A stretch of 64,000 nucleotides of DNA from CALRQJ02 sp943370285. Lineage in GTDB: Bacteria > Bacteroidota > Bacteroidia > Chitinophagales > Chitinophagaceae. The stretch covers positions 21,945-85,944 of the forward strand of contig CALRQJ020000017.1 of assembly GCA_943370285.1 (NCBI GenBank), written 5' to 3'. The translations under genes and the position numbers were made by a program. Of this stretch, positions 41,121-51,379 are shown one piece after another (the stretch's first letter is position 1; every line of letters begins with the position of its first letter). A model generated the notes under the pieces. It ran no database searches. It saw only the letters and a list, made by a program, of their open reading frames with translations, and had not been told where the DNA came from.

Positions 41121-43562
41121 ATGCGTTTTACCAACCTGTTGATTTGTCGTTTTGCTGTGTTATTGGCTTTTGTGGGCTTTCTCAGTTCCTGTGAAGTCAT
41201 CAAAAATGCACCAACAAACAAACCATTTGTTTTAGAAAATAAATTATTGCTGAAAACAGATTTACGCAAAGATGATAAGAAAGTACTGGAAAACACACTT
41301 AATGGTTATTGGGATGATAGTATTAGGGTAAAATCTATTTCGGAGTTTAGTTTCAAATTGAAAAAATTTGGGTATCACAAAAATTACATTGTACCCTACA
41401 ACTATGATACTGCTGCTATTGAAAGATCAAAACTGCTGATGAACTCCTACCTTAATTCTCAAGGTTATTACAATGCCAGTTTACAGCACCAAGTAGATAC
41501 CATTCGCAAAGCCAAATACAAAAAGAAAAACCAGATACCTTTAAGGGTTACGATTGCTATTGATATGGGCAAGAATTTGAGGATAGATTCATTTTCTATC
41601 AACCTAATTGATACCATCAATAACGGACCAAGTGCTATAGCCTTGCAACAAATTGCAATGGAGCATTTTGGTGAAGCAAGTATCAAAAAAAATATGCCTT
41701 ATTCTAAGCAATTAATTTCGATTGAATTAGACAGATTGGTAGCGTTGTTTAGAAAGAAAGGATATTATAAAATTACCCGAGAAATTTTATATGCCGAAGT
41801 AGATACTACCGATCCTGCATTACTAGAATTAACACTTGACCCATTTGAACAAGCCAATAAAATTAATGAGGTAACAGAAAGACGAAAAAATAATCCAACC
41901 ATTAATGTAATTATTAAACAACGTACCATTAATGATACTTTAAAGCTTCGAAAATATTATACCGGTAATACTATTTTCTACCCCGAAACAAGAACCTACG
42001 ATAATCCGGATAGTTTACTAACCGCCAATTTTGAGCAAGTATTTACACAAAGGCATTATACCATTAAATCTAATAATGGCATGTTTCATTTAGCGCCATT
42101 TGTAGAGCATAGTTTTTTACGACGAGATAGTATATATAACGAAGAAGCCTATTATAAAACAATCAATAGCTTAACCCAATTAGGTTCTTTTAGACAAATA
42201 GATGTTCGATTAACCGAACACATGCAAGGCGATTCTGCTTATGTAGATTATCACTTTTTTTTAATGCCCGAGAAAAAATATTCTTTCACTTCAGATTTAG
42301 AAGGGAGTCGTAATACAGGGAATATTGTAACAGCAGGAAATTTGCTGGGCGTTAGTGCAGTGTTGAATTTTAGAGATAAAAACGTGTGGAAAGAAGCCAT
42401 TCAATCAAGCACTACTTTTAGAAATGGTGTGGAATTGAGTTTAGACAAATCCAATTCCCTACTACAAACTATTGAATCGAGTTTTTCGCATACCTATAGT
42501 TTTCCAAAATTTGTTACGCCATTTAAATTAAAACGGATAAAAAGATTAGATGCTACAAAAACTAATTTTAGCATCAATGCATCATATACCGATAGAAGAG
42601 ATTTTTTTCGGCTGCGGTCATTAGTAGCATCGTGGGGGTATGAATGGAGAAAAGGTAATCAAAACTGGTTTTACCGTCCACTTAATGTGGAACTGTATTC
42701 TTTAGATACTTTACCCAGATTGATTGAAGAATTCATCAAGAAACCTTTCTTACGCAATGCATTTAATACGGGTTATGTAGTAAGCCAAAGTTTTGGATTT
42801 AGCAAAACATTTAAAAGCAGTAAATACCCCAAGCATACCAACTTTGTGCGTTTTTCTGTAGAAGAAGCCGGTAGCATTTTTGGACGATTTAAAGGCTTAA
42901 GAGATAAGATTTATCAATATGTAAAAGCTGAAGTAGAATTTAAAAAAATCATTCAGTTACCACGCAATCAAGTGGCCATTAGAACATTTGGTGGCATTGG
43001 TATTAACTATAGCGATGATGATAAACTCGGCTCTACCTTGCCGTTTTTTAAACAATTTGTTGCAGGTGGACCAAACAGCATGAGAGCATGGGGCTTAAGA
43101 CAATTAGGTTTAGGTAATTCTATTGTTAGTGATACCGCAACCAGCTATAAAGATCGTTTTGGCGATATGCAGCTAGAAGCAAATATTGAATATCGATTCA
43201 GACTTACCACCCTTAGTAGTTTTAAATTTGACGGGGCATTATTTACAGACATTGGTAATATTTGGAATGTAAGACAACAAGCCAATAACCCCGGCAGTGA
43301 ATTTTTATTCAAACGCTTTTTCGATGATATTGCCATAGGTGTTGGTACTGGTTTAAGAATGGATTTTTCCTACTTCTTAATTCGATTTGATTTTGCTTAT
43401 AAAGTAAAAGACCCGGCTAGGGCAACAAATGGCGGATGGATGAGCATCAAAGATTTCACTTGGAAAAACAAAGAGTTCAGCAATAAGGATCCAAATACCG
43501 GAAGAGAGTTAATTCGACGTAATAACTTTGCTTTTCAGTTTGGTATAGGTTTACCTTTCTAA
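41121..43562 (+). CDS. tamL: TamL-type BamA/TamA-family outer-membrane lipoprotein
   Basis: 813 residues from the ATG at 41121; the longer frame would run into the divergent methyltransferase gene. The signal ends in a lipobox-like GFLSSC, as in the Bacteroidota TamA variant TamL that carries an N-terminal lipid. POTRA-like repeats follow (about 90-370), then a 16-strand Omp85 barrel with the diagnostic GGPNSMRAWG (about 650) and a C-terminal FQFGIGLPF strand. It inserts proteins or lipids into the outer membrane, probably with the TamB at 938-5719. Confidence 0.85.
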   Translation: MRFTNLLICRFAVLLAFVGFLSSCEVIKNAPTNKPFVLENKLLLKTDLRKDDKKVLENTLNGYWDDSIRVKSISEFSFKLKKFGYHKNYIVPYNYDTAAIERSKLLMNSYLNSQGYYNASLQHQVDTIRKAKYKKKNQIPLRVTIAIDMGKNLRIDSFSINLIDTINNGPSAIALQQIAMEHFGEASIKKNMPYSKQLISIELDRLVALFRKKGYYKITREILYAEVDTTDPALLELTLDPFEQANKINEVTERRKNNPTINVIIKQRTINDTLKLRKYYTGNTIFYPETRTYDNPDSLLTANFEQVFTQRHYTIKSNNGMFHLAPFVEHSFLRRDSIYNEEAYYKTINSLTQLGSFRQIDVRLTEHMQGDSAYVDYHFFLMPEKKYSFTSDLEGSRNTGNIVTAGNLLGVSAVLNFRDKNVWKEAIQSSTTFRNGVELSLDKSNSLLQTIESSFSHTYSFPKFVTPFKLKRIKRLDATKTNFSINASYTDRRDFFRLRSLVASWGYEWRKGNQNWFYRPLNVELYSLDTLPRLIEEFIKKPFLRNAFNTGYVVSQSFGFSKTFKSSKYPKHTNFVRFSVEEAGSIFGRFKGLRDKIYQYVKAEVEFKKIIQLPRNQVAIRTFGGIGINYSDDDKLGSTLPFFKQFVAGGPNSMRAWGLRQLGLGNSIVSDTATSYKDRFGDMQLEANIEYRFRLTTLSSFKFDGALFTDIGNIWNVRQQANNPGSEFLFKRFFDDIAIGVGTGLRMDFSYFLIRFDFAYKVKDPARATNGGWMSIKDFTWKNKEFSNKDPNTGRELIRRNNFAFQFGIGLPF

Positions 43563-43582
43563 TTGTTTTAATTTCAATTGGT

Positions 43583-44605
43583 TTGACTATTCAACAAAAC
43601 ATATCACTACAACAATATCACACATTTGGTATTGATGTTAATACTAAAGCGTTTGCAACTTTTCAAACGTTAGATGAATTAGCAACGCTTGTAGCTTATG
43701 CTCAGCAACAGCAATTGCCCCCGTTAATTTTAGGTGGCGGAAGTAATTTGTTATTCACTGCAAACTACAATGGCATAGTATTAAAGAATAACATGTTAGG
43801 CATTGAAGTGGTGGGAGAAGATGACAAACATATTTATGTAAAAGTAGCAGCAGGTGAAAACTGGCATCAATTTGTGCAATACTGTATCAACCAAAATTAT
43901 GCAGGTGTAGAAAATTTGAGTTTAATTCCTGGTAATGTTGGGGCAAGTCCTATGCAAAATATTGGTGCATATGGAGTAGAAATTAAAGATGTATTTGACA
44001 GTTTAGAAGCATGGCATATTGCCGATAGAAAACTAGTAACATTTAGTCTAGCAGATTGTGTTTTTGATTATAGAGAAAGTGTTTTCAAACGACAGTTCAA
44101 AAATCAATTCGTCATTACTTCAGTTACTTTTAAACTTGATAAAATACCAGTTTTCAAAACGAGTTACGGTGCTATAACTCAAGAGTTGGAAAGAATGGGT
44201 GTTACAACACTGTCCATTAAAGCTATTGCTCAGGCTGTAATTAATATCCGATCCTCCAAACTACCAGATCCAAAATTGATTGGTAATGCAGGTAGTTTTT
44301 TTAAAAACCCAAGCATCGATGTTAATCATTTAAAACAATTGCAAAACGATTACCCTTCCATTCCGCATTATCCCAATCATCAAGATTCAAATAGTATTAA
44401 AATTGCAGCCGGATGGCTGATAGAACAATGTGACTTTAAGGGCTACAGACAAGGAGATGCCGGTTGTCATGCTTTACAAGCATTGGTTTTAGTAAACTTC
44501 GGCAAAGCTAGTGGACAAGAAATTTTTGACCTTTCTACAACAATTATCCAACAAGTGCAATCAAAATTTGGCATTACTTTGGAAAGAGAAGTCAATATCA
44601 TCTAA
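43583..44605 (+). CDS. murB: UDP-N-acetylmuramate dehydrogenase (MurB)
   Basis: 340 residues. FAD-binding signature PPLILGGGSNLLF, then LSLIPGNVGASPMQNIGAYG, the Tyr in VFDYRESVFK and NAGSFFKNPS with the catalytic Ser, followed by AGWLIEQCDFKG. It reduces UDP-GlcNAc-enolpyruvate to UDP-MurNAc in peptidoglycan synthesis. No ATG is available; the start is the TTG at 43583, 20 bases after tamL, so the genes are probably one transcript. Confidence 0.95.
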   Translation: MTIQQNISLQQYHTFGIDVNTKAFATFQTLDELATLVAYAQQQQLPPLILGGGSNLLFTANYNGIVLKNNMLGIEVVGEDDKHIYVKVAAGENWHQFVQYCINQNYAGVENLSLIPGNVGASPMQNIGAYGVEIKDVFDSLEAWHIADRKLVTFSLADCVFDYRESVFKRQFKNQFVITSVTFKLDKIPVFKTSYGAITQELERMGVTTLSIKAIAQAVINIRSSKLPDPKLIGNAGSFFKNPSIDVNHLKQLQNDYPSIPHYPNHQDSNSIKIAAGWLIEQCDFKGYRQGDAGCHALQALVLVNFGKASGQEIFDLSTTIIQQVQSKFGITLEREVNII

Positions 44606-44664
44606 GCAACGAATTCATTGTTTCTTTTGTCATTATCGCATAACTATAACCCAACAATAAGATC

Positions 44665-45144
44665 ATGAAGTACATTTTAAGTTTTACACTGATTTGTTTA
44701 AGCCTTGTAGCATCAGCCCAAAAAGAAACTCCTGCAAGTGGTGGCAATGCATCACAGATTTATGTAGAAATTGGCGGTCCCGGTATTTTTTATTCTATTA
44801 ACTATGATGGCCGTTTTGGCAAAACCGAAAAAGGACTTGGCTTTAGAGCAGGTGCAGGTATTCTAGCAAGTGGTGGAGAGTCTTTCACCACATTTCCTGT
44901 GGGCTTGAATTACCTGATTGGTAGTGAAGGCAAATATTTTGAAGTAGGTGCCGGAGCTAGTTTTCTCAACTATAACAGTAGTTTCGATTGGTTTGACGGT
45001 GGCGCAAGCACCGGCTATTTGCAATTAGGTTATCGTAATCAACCTACTAAACAAGGCTTTACTTGGAGAGCCAATTTTACACCATTATTTGGTAGTGGCT
45101 ATTTTGTGCCATTTGCATCTGTTAGCTTAGGGTATAAATTCTAA
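44665..45144 (+). CDS. Small outer-membrane beta-barrel protein, unknown
   Basis: 159 residues. A cleavable signal (MKYILSFTLICLSLVASAQ) is followed by alternating strands with Gly-rich turns (LGFRAGAGILASGG, FEVGAGASFLNY) and a terminal aromatic (SVSLGYKF), consistent with an eight-stranded barrel. Function unknown. Confidence 0.7.
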   Translation: MKYILSFTLICLSLVASAQKETPASGGNASQIYVEIGGPGIFYSINYDGRFGKTEKGLGFRAGAGILASGGESFTTFPVGLNYLIGSEGKYFEVGAGASFLNYNSSFDWFDGGASTGYLQLGYRNQPTKQGFTWRANFTPLFGSGYFVPFASVSLGYKF

Positions 45145-45161
45145 CCATTTATATAGACATT

Positions 45162-45198
45162 AAAAAGCCCCTGAAGAAAATCCATTCAGGGGCTTTTT
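45162..45198. terminator. Bidirectional terminator
   Basis: AAAAAGCCCCTGAA and TTCAGGGGCTTTTT arms with a 9-base loop between convergent genes. Confidence 0.85.
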
Positions 45199-45209
45199 CT
45201 TATAGCGAA

Positions 45210-46754
45210 TTATCGATAATCATCTTCGTTAAAGTCATCCTCTTCTTCTGAAGCATTCATACTGCCTAAGTTCATCATACTGCCCATCAAATCTTTGAAT
45301 TCAATTTTTCCTTCTATTGTTTTTTTACTGATTAAAGAGTAAGCAGCTAAGCCATGTAACACAAACTCCATCAGCAAACCCGACTCTTTTTCATTGGCAT
45401 GTGGAAATTGTTTTTTTACCAAAGCATGTAAACCGCCAACTGCATATAATGCATTCAATTTAATTTGATCTGTAGCATCTACTAAAATATCAATTTGATT
45501 ACCACTATCAAACCAACGAGTGATGGCCTTATACGGATTTTCTATTTCTTGTTGTTGCGAAGCTTTGCCTGTTGTACGACGTTTTTTTAGTGCATCAGGA
45601 TTAGGGAAATACTGTACAAATAAATTACGAATAGCTTTATCTACTAAGTTAACAGCTACTTGATATGGCCCTTCCTGTTCGCCTTCGTACACCAATTCAA
45701 TCTTTCCGGTAATGGCGGGAATAATGCCTACCAAATCACTTACCCAAACTTGTGTTGTAGCCTCATCATTAATGATTGCCCTACGTTCTGCTGTGCTTAC
45801 GGCATTTTCATACGCTGCGATTGTAAGCCTTGCACTAACACCGCTTTTCTTATCAACATATTCATTATTTCTAGCTTCAAAAGCGACTTGCTCAATCAGC
45901 CGTTTAATAAAATCACTTACCTCAACTCTTGCTGCTTGTTCAGGTAACACATCAGCCTCTTGTTCAGTAATTGCTAAAGCCGTTTCAATTGTTTTGGGAT
46001 AATGGGTTAAAATCTGACTTTGAATTCTATCTTTCAAAGGTGTGACAATGCTACCACGATTGGTATAATCTTCCGGATTTGCGGTGAATACGAATAAAAT
46101 GTCTAGCGGCATTCGCAACTTAAACCCACGAATTTGAATATCGCCTTCTTCTAATATGTTAAATAATGCCACTTGAATTCTAGCTTGAAGATCAGGTATT
46201 TCATTAATCACAAAAATGCAACGGTTGCTCCTTGGAATAATGCCATAATGAATCACTTTTTCATCGGCAAAACTCAACCGCATATTAGCCGCTTTAATAG
46301 GGTCAATATCACCAATCAAATCTGCCACACTCACATCGGGGGTAGCCAATTTTTCGCCATAACGTTCGCTGCGGTGGACCCATTGAATGGGAGTATCATC
46401 GCCATGTTCAATAATTTGATCTTTCGCAAATTTACTCAAGGGTCGTAACGGATCGTCATTGACTTCACTTCCCGCAACAATAGGAATATACTCATCCAAC
46501 AAGTCGACCATTTGCCTCGCCATTCTCGTTTTTGCTTGTCCTCTTAAACCTAAGAACAACATATTATGACGGCTGAGCAATGCCCTTTCCGTATCCGGAA
46601 TTACCGTATCCTCATAACCCATAATTCCGGGAAAGGGATTTTCTTTGGCTTGTATTTTTTGAATGAGGTTTTTTCTTACTTCATCTTTTACTGATAAAGG
46701 TTTGTAACCACTTTTCTTTAACTGACCTAATGTTATAATCTTACTCGTGTTCAT
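45210..46754 (-). CDS. MoxR-type AAA+ ATPase
   Basis: 514 residues. Walker A in LFLGLRGQAKTRMARQM (about 66-80), Walker B/sensor region CIFVINEIPDLQARIQVALF, a pre-sensor DILFVFTANPEDYTNRG, and an acidic tail (SEEEDDFNEDDYR). This magnesium-chelatase/MoxR-like group works with a VWA-domain protein; that partner is next on the same strand (46948-48045). Such pairs act as chaperones for metal insertion or complex maturation; the client is unknown. Confidence 0.88.
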   Translation of the reverse strand: MNTSKIITLGQLKKSGYKPLSVKDEVRKNLIQKIQAKENPFPGIMGYEDTVIPDTERALLSRHNMLFLGLRGQAKTRMARQMVDLLDEYIPIVAGSEVNDDPLRPLSKFAKDQIIEHGDDTPIQWVHRSERYGEKLATPDVSVADLIGDIDPIKAANMRLSFADEKVIHYGIIPRSNRCIFVINEIPDLQARIQVALFNILEEGDIQIRGFKLRMPLDILFVFTANPEDYTNRGSIVTPLKDRIQSQILTHYPKTIETALAITEQEADVLPEQAARVEVSDFIKRLIEQVAFEARNNEYVDKKSGVSARLTIAAYENAVSTAERRAIINDEATTQVWVSDLVGIIPAITGKIELVYEGEQEGPYQVAVNLVDKAIRNLFVQYFPNPDALKKRRTTGKASQQQEIENPYKAITRWFDSGNQIDILVDATDQIKLNALYAVGGLHALVKKQFPHANEKESGLLMEFVLHGLAAYSLISKKTIEGKIEFKDLMGSMMNLGSMNASEEEDDFNEDDYR

Positions 46755-46947
46755 TTCCGTAAAGTTGGAAAGACAATAAGTCTATCCTATTTTATGTTTA
46801 AAAAAATTATCTCATAAACTTTATCTTCAAATTCCGTTTTTTATCAAAACAGCATTAATATTGATTACAAATCCAACTCTTTTACAGTTTGCGTCAAATG
46901 ACTTAATAGTTGGGCTTGAAAAAAACTTTTCGACTTACCAGCAATAC

Positions 46948-48045
46948 TTAATACACCGTTTTTCTTTTCCCACTTTCAAAATCTTTAAAAATAAAAGCAC
47001 CTAATTTATCCAAACTGGCAAAGAATGCTTTGCCATTATTCATCTCTGTAAATTCTTGCACAAAGCTTTGTAAATACGGGTCACTAGCAATCATAAACGT
47101 AGTAATCGGTATCTTCAACTTCTTGCACTGAGCGGCTAGATTTATACAACGGTTCACCACTTTTCTATCTAATCCAAAACTGTTTTTATAATATCGTCCA
47201 CCAATTTTTAAGCAAGTAGGTTTACCATCAGTAATCATAAAAATTTGCTTATTGGGATTTTTTCTGCGCCGCAATAAATCCATCGCCAACTCTAATCCGG
47301 CAACAGTATTAGTATGGTATGGCCCAACTTGCAAATAAGGTAAATCTTTAATTTCGATGGGCCAGGCATCGTTGCCAAACACAACAATATCTAATGTGTC
47401 TTTGGGGTATTTTGTGGTAATTAATTCACTCAAAGCCATAGCCACTTTTTTGGCAGGTGTAATTCGATCTTCACCATACAAAATCATCGAGTGAGAAATA
47501 TCAATCATCAATACGGTTGATGTTTGGGTTTTAAAATCGGTTTCTCTGATTTGCAAATCATCTTCACCCATCCTAAAACTTTCTATACCATGATTGATTT
47601 GTGCATTGCGAATGCTTTCTGTAAAATCAATCTGCTCTAACATATCGCCAAACTGAAACGGTCTTGTATCCGGACTAATCTCATCACCACCGCCGGGCTT
47701 AAATGTCTGGTGATTGCCTTGTTTTGATTTTTTGAGTTTGCCAAAAATCTCTTCTAAACTTTTCTTACGAATGGTTTGCTCGGCTTTGCCTGTAATCTTT
47801 ATATCACCATTCACAGGGTTTTCATTGATATACCCTTTGTCTTTCAAGTCTTCAATAAAATCTCCCATGCCATAATTGTCATCAGTGAGTTTATATTGTT
47901 TATCCAATTCGTTCATCCACTGCATGGCTTCGGCAAAATCGCCATTGGTATAGGTAAGTAGTTGTGTAAACACATCAAGCAATTGTTCAAATTTGCTTTT
48001 GCTATTTTCTTTTGGATCGAAGGATATAAAGCGATGCCCTAGCAT
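46948..48045 (-). CDS. VWA-domain protein, partner of the MoxR ATPase
   Basis: 365 residues. The C-terminal half is a von Willebrand A domain with an intact metal site (MIDISHSMILYGEDR, DxSxS), a Thr in MITDGKPTC and FGNDAWP. The N-terminal half is helical and charged. No signal peptide, so cytoplasmic. It precedes the ATPase gene on the same strand with about 190 bases between, which have no obvious terminator. Confidence 0.85.
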   Translation of the reverse strand: MLGHRFISFDPKENSKSKFEQLLDVFTQLLTYTNGDFAEAMQWMNELDKQYKLTDDNYGMGDFIEDLKDKGYINENPVNGDIKITGKAEQTIRKKSLEEIFGKLKKSKQGNHQTFKPGGGDEISPDTRPFQFGDMLEQIDFTESIRNAQINHGIESFRMGEDDLQIRETDFKTQTSTVLMIDISHSMILYGEDRITPAKKVAMALSELITTKYPKDTLDIVVFGNDAWPIEIKDLPYLQVGPYHTNTVAGLELAMDLLRRRKNPNKQIFMITDGKPTCLKIGGRYYKNSFGLDRKVVNRCINLAAQCKKLKIPITTFMIASDPYLQSFVQEFTEMNNGKAFFASLDKLGAFIFKDFESGKRKTVY

Positions 48046-48201
48046 AGTACCTATTAATGTAGTGATGACTTATTATGATACAATTTCTCGAACATAAAGT
48101 TGAGACAAACAGCGGAATTACTGCAAATACAGTCTATCGAAATACGGAACAAGTAGTGTTAAAAAATAAAATGGAAAAGGCGAGTTAAAATGCTTTACCC
48201 C

Positions 48202-49062
48202 TTATGAATTTAATTTACCCCAACCCCATTCTAAAAATGCAGGAAAAGCCAAGGCCCAAGTTGGCACATCGTGTTTTCCATCTGCCATTTCGTAATAGCG
48301 AATATGTTGGTCGGTATATCCTTTAGCCTTGAGTTCAATTATTAAATCGAGTGTATCATCAATGGCATCAATAATACCATTGTTATTTCGATCGGCTTTT
48401 TCATCTAAAGCCCCACATTGTAAAAAGAATTTTAACCAAGGATGAAAAACGCCTTTTCGAACTTGTAAATGCATTAATCTATCCATTTCATCATCATAAC
48501 CATCATCATAGCCCTTACGGCGCCACCACAAAGAACCGCTGAATAAGCCAATTTTGTTAAACTCTGCGGCATGATTCCACACAATATCTAAAGCACTTAA
48601 TCCGCCTAAAGAAAAGCCGGCAAAAGATTTGTCTTTAAACACAGGAGCATTGTACTGCTTACGAATAAAAGGCAATAATTCTTCAAAAATAAACTTGGTA
48701 TACAATCCGGCTTTATCGCCACGTTGCTTAAAATCTGCCGAATAAGCGGTACCGTATTCTCTTTTGCGTTCTTCGCCACAATGAATTCCAACACAAAGCA
48801 ATGGCTCAATTTTACCGGCATTCAATAAGTTGCTTAGTATTTCATCAAACGGCATTTTAGGTAAATCTTGCCCATCGTTTATAAGCAATAAGCTTATTTC
48901 CGCAGGGTGTAACCCATTCAATGGCAGATAAGTATCTACTGTTACATCTCGTTCTAAATATTCAGAATATATAATTGATTGCTGTACCTCAATAGCCATT
49001 GTAGCAGGCTTAGGTGTAGTTACATCTGACGCCATATTTTCAAAAATAGGTGAAACAAGCAA
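48202..49062 (-). CDS. Esterase-family alpha/beta hydrolase
   Basis: 286 residues. Enterochelin-esterase/D-type esterase fold: LLLINDGQDL near the N-terminus, nucleophile Ser in FAGFSLGGLSALD, Asp/His near the C-terminus (MADGKHDVPTWALAF supplies the histidine). No signal peptide. It hydrolyses an ester of unknown identity. Next to the divergent ATP-grasp gene; no functional link evident. Confidence 0.85.
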   Translation of the reverse strand: MLVSPIFENMASDVTTPKPATMAIEVQQSIIYSEYLERDVTVDTYLPLNGLHPAEISLLLINDGQDLPKMPFDEILSNLLNAGKIEPLLCVGIHCGEERKREYGTAYSADFKQRGDKAGLYTKFIFEELLPFIRKQYNAPVFKDKSFAGFSLGGLSALDIVWNHAAEFNKIGLFSGSLWWRRKGYDDGYDDEMDRLMHLQVRKGVFHPWLKFFLQCGALDEKADRNNNGIIDAIDDTLDLIIELKAKGYTDQHIRYYEMADGKHDVPTWALAFPAFLEWGWGKLNS

Positions 49063-49157
49063 AATTTAGGCTACAAAAAAATAAAAACAGATGTTGTTTT
49101 TTAATCAGTAATGCCTAATTTGAACTTTCATGTAACCAAACAATAAAATTGACTGCT

Positions 49158-50111
49158 ATGAAGAAAATAGGGGTATTATTTGGCCAGGAAAGAAGCTTTC
49201 CGATGGCTTTCATCGACAGAGTAAACAGTAAAAATATTGATGGCATTACTGCCGAAGCTGTAAGTATTGACAAAGTAATGCAGGGTGAACCAACTGAATA
49301 TGCGGTGATTATAGACCGTATTAGTCAGGATGTTCCGTTTTACAGAGCATACCTAAAAAATGCTGCACTTTGTGGCACAGCAGTCATCAACAACCCATTT
49401 TGGTGGAGTGCAGATGAAAAATTCTTCAACAATTGTCTGGCTACTAAAATTGGGGTTCCTGTACCTAAAACCGTCATTCTGCCATCGAGAGATTTACCGG
49501 CAGACACCACTGATCAATCTTTTAGCAATTTAACCTATCCGTTAGATTGGGAGGGCATTTTCAACTACGTTGGATTTCCGGCATATATGAAACCTTTCGC
49601 CGGCGGCGGATGGAAAAATGTTTACCGTTTAGAAAGCATCGACGATTTCTTTGATAAACATAGCGAAACCGGAGAATTAGTAATGTTACTGCAAGAAGAA
49701 ATTGTATTTGATGAGTACTATCGTTGCTATTGCATTGGTGGAAAGCATGTACGCATTATGCCTTACGAACCACGCAATCCGCATCATTTGCGTTATGTAG
49801 CTGACTTTGCACCAAGTGCAGAAAGATTGAAACAAATGGAAGAAATTGTGCTTCGCATCAATCATTATTTAGGCTATGATTTCAATACGGTTGAACTGGC
49901 ATTGCGGAATGGCATACCATATGCCATCGATTTCTGTAACCCGGCCCCCGATGCTGAAGTAAAAAGTGTTGGCGAAGAAAACTTTGCTTGGGTAGTAGAG
50001 ACTGCCGCTAATTATGCTATCGAAAAAGCACAAAGTTTTGAACCGGGTAAAGACAATTTAACTTGGGGCAAATACGTAAAACATGGCGCCAACAAGCAAC
50101 CGCTAGTTTAA
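49158..50111 (+). CDS. ATP-grasp ligase
   Basis: 317 residues from the ATG at 49158. RimK-like ATP-grasp layout: preceding domain with MKKIGVLFGQE, ATP site with PAYMKPFAGGGWKNVYRL and LLQEEIVFDEYYRCY, metal-binding end with TVELALRNGIPYAIDFCNPAP. It should join a carboxylate to an amine using ATP. It is followed by the carboxylate-amine ligase (50177), so the two may make a short peptide-like compound together. Confidence 0.85.
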   Translation: MKKIGVLFGQERSFPMAFIDRVNSKNIDGITAEAVSIDKVMQGEPTEYAVIIDRISQDVPFYRAYLKNAALCGTAVINNPFWWSADEKFFNNCLATKIGVPVPKTVILPSRDLPADTTDQSFSNLTYPLDWEGIFNYVGFPAYMKPFAGGGWKNVYRLESIDDFFDKHSETGELVMLLQEEIVFDEYYRCYCIGGKHVRIMPYEPRNPHHLRYVADFAPSAERLKQMEEIVLRINHYLGYDFNTVELALRNGIPYAIDFCNPAPDAEVKSVGEENFAWVVETAANYAIEKAQSFEPGKDNLTWGKYVKHGANKQPLV

Positions 50112-50176
50112 TAAATAGTATAAATAATCGTATTCATCATTCATAAAAATCCCCCATTGGGGGTGGAGGGGTAAAT

Positions 50177-51286
50177 ATGGCAAACATCAATTACCGACAT
50201 TTTACACTAGGTGTAGAAGAGGAATACATGGTGATAGACCCGCAAACAAGGGAACTAAAAAGCCATGAGCAAAAGATTGTACAAGAGGGTCAAAAACTAC
50301 TTAAAGATAAAGTTAAGGCAGAGATGCATCAAGCTGTAGTAGAAGTTGGCACGGATATTTGTGCCGATATTGAAGAAGCTTTTAAAGATGTTGCCACACT
50401 GCGAGGAACAATTGCACAAGTTGCAGGAGATTTAGGTTTATGGATTGGCGCCAGTGGCACTCACCCTTTTAGTCATTGGGATAGTCAGTTAATTACAGAC
50501 CATGTTAGGTACCGGCAAATTGTAGAAGAACTGCAAGAAGCAGCCCGTAGTAATTTAATTTTTGGCTTGCATGTACATGTAGGTATGGAAGACCGAAAAA
50601 TGGCTATTCACTTAGCCAATAGTGCCCGATATTTTTTACCCCATGTGTATGCACTAAGTACGAACTCACCATTTTGGGAAGGTAGAAAAACAGGTTACAA
50701 ATCGTTTAGAACAAAAGTATTTGATAAGTTTCCTCGTACCGGCATTCCCGATTTTTTTGAAAGCATAGAAGCATATGACAATTATGTTAATCTACTCATC
50801 AAAACTAATTGTATAGATAACGCCAAGAAAATTTGGTGGGATTTAAGGGTGCATCCATTTTTCAATACGGTAGAATTTCGTATTTGCGATGTTCCAATGA
50901 CCATCAATGAAACGATTGCCATTGCGGCATTGTTTCAGGCCATTTGTGCTAAGCTTTACAAGTTGAGAAATGAAAATCTTAATTTTATTTTGTATCAACG
51001 GGCACTGCTGAACGAAAATAAATGGCGTGCCGGCCGCTATGGTATTGATGGCACACTCATTGACTTTGGCAAAGAAAGTGAAGTAAACACCCGTTTATTG
51101 ATTTATGAATTATTAGATTTTGTTGACGATGTAGTTGACCAATTAGGCAGTCGTCATGCTATTAATTATATTACCAAAATGCTTGAAGGTGGCACCGGTG
51201 CAGACAGGCAATTAGCGGTGTATAACGAAACCAACAATTTGGTTAATGTGGTTGATTATATACATGATCAGTTTTTAAAAGTATAA
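50177..51286 (+). CDS. Carboxylate-amine ligase of the GCS2 / YbdK family
   Basis: 369 residues, full length for the family. Signatures: TLGVEEEYMVIDPQTRELK at the start, HQAVVEVGTDIC, GASGTHPFSHW, GLHVHVGM, WWDLRVHPFFNTVEFRICDV. The fold is that of gamma-glutamate-cysteine ligase 2, but many members have weak or different activity. Sixty-five bases separate it from the ATP-grasp gene on the same strand. Confidence 0.92.
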   Translation: MANINYRHFTLGVEEEYMVIDPQTRELKSHEQKIVQEGQKLLKDKVKAEMHQAVVEVGTDICADIEEAFKDVATLRGTIAQVAGDLGLWIGASGTHPFSHWDSQLITDHVRYRQIVEELQEAARSNLIFGLHVHVGMEDRKMAIHLANSARYFLPHVYALSTNSPFWEGRKTGYKSFRTKVFDKFPRTGIPDFFESIEAYDNYVNLLIKTNCIDNAKKIWWDLRVHPFFNTVEFRICDVPMTINETIAIAALFQAICAKLYKLRNENLNFILYQRALLNENKWRAGRYGIDGTLIDFGKESEVNTRLLIYELLDFVDDVVDQLGSRHAINYITKMLEGGTGADRQLAVYNETNNLVNVVDYIHDQFLKV

Positions 51287-51306
51287 GCAAACTACTGTAC
51301 ATAATT

Positions 51307-51339
51307 AAAGCCGTTGATACAAACATCAACGGCTTTTTT
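51307..51339 (+). terminator. Terminator after carboxylate-amine ligase
   Basis: AAAGCCGTTGAT and ATCAACGGCTTT arms, loop of six, then T6. Confidence 0.85.
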
Positions 51340-51379
51340 ATTGGGTTCATTTTATCATACCTACAGTTGGTAAGCATGG

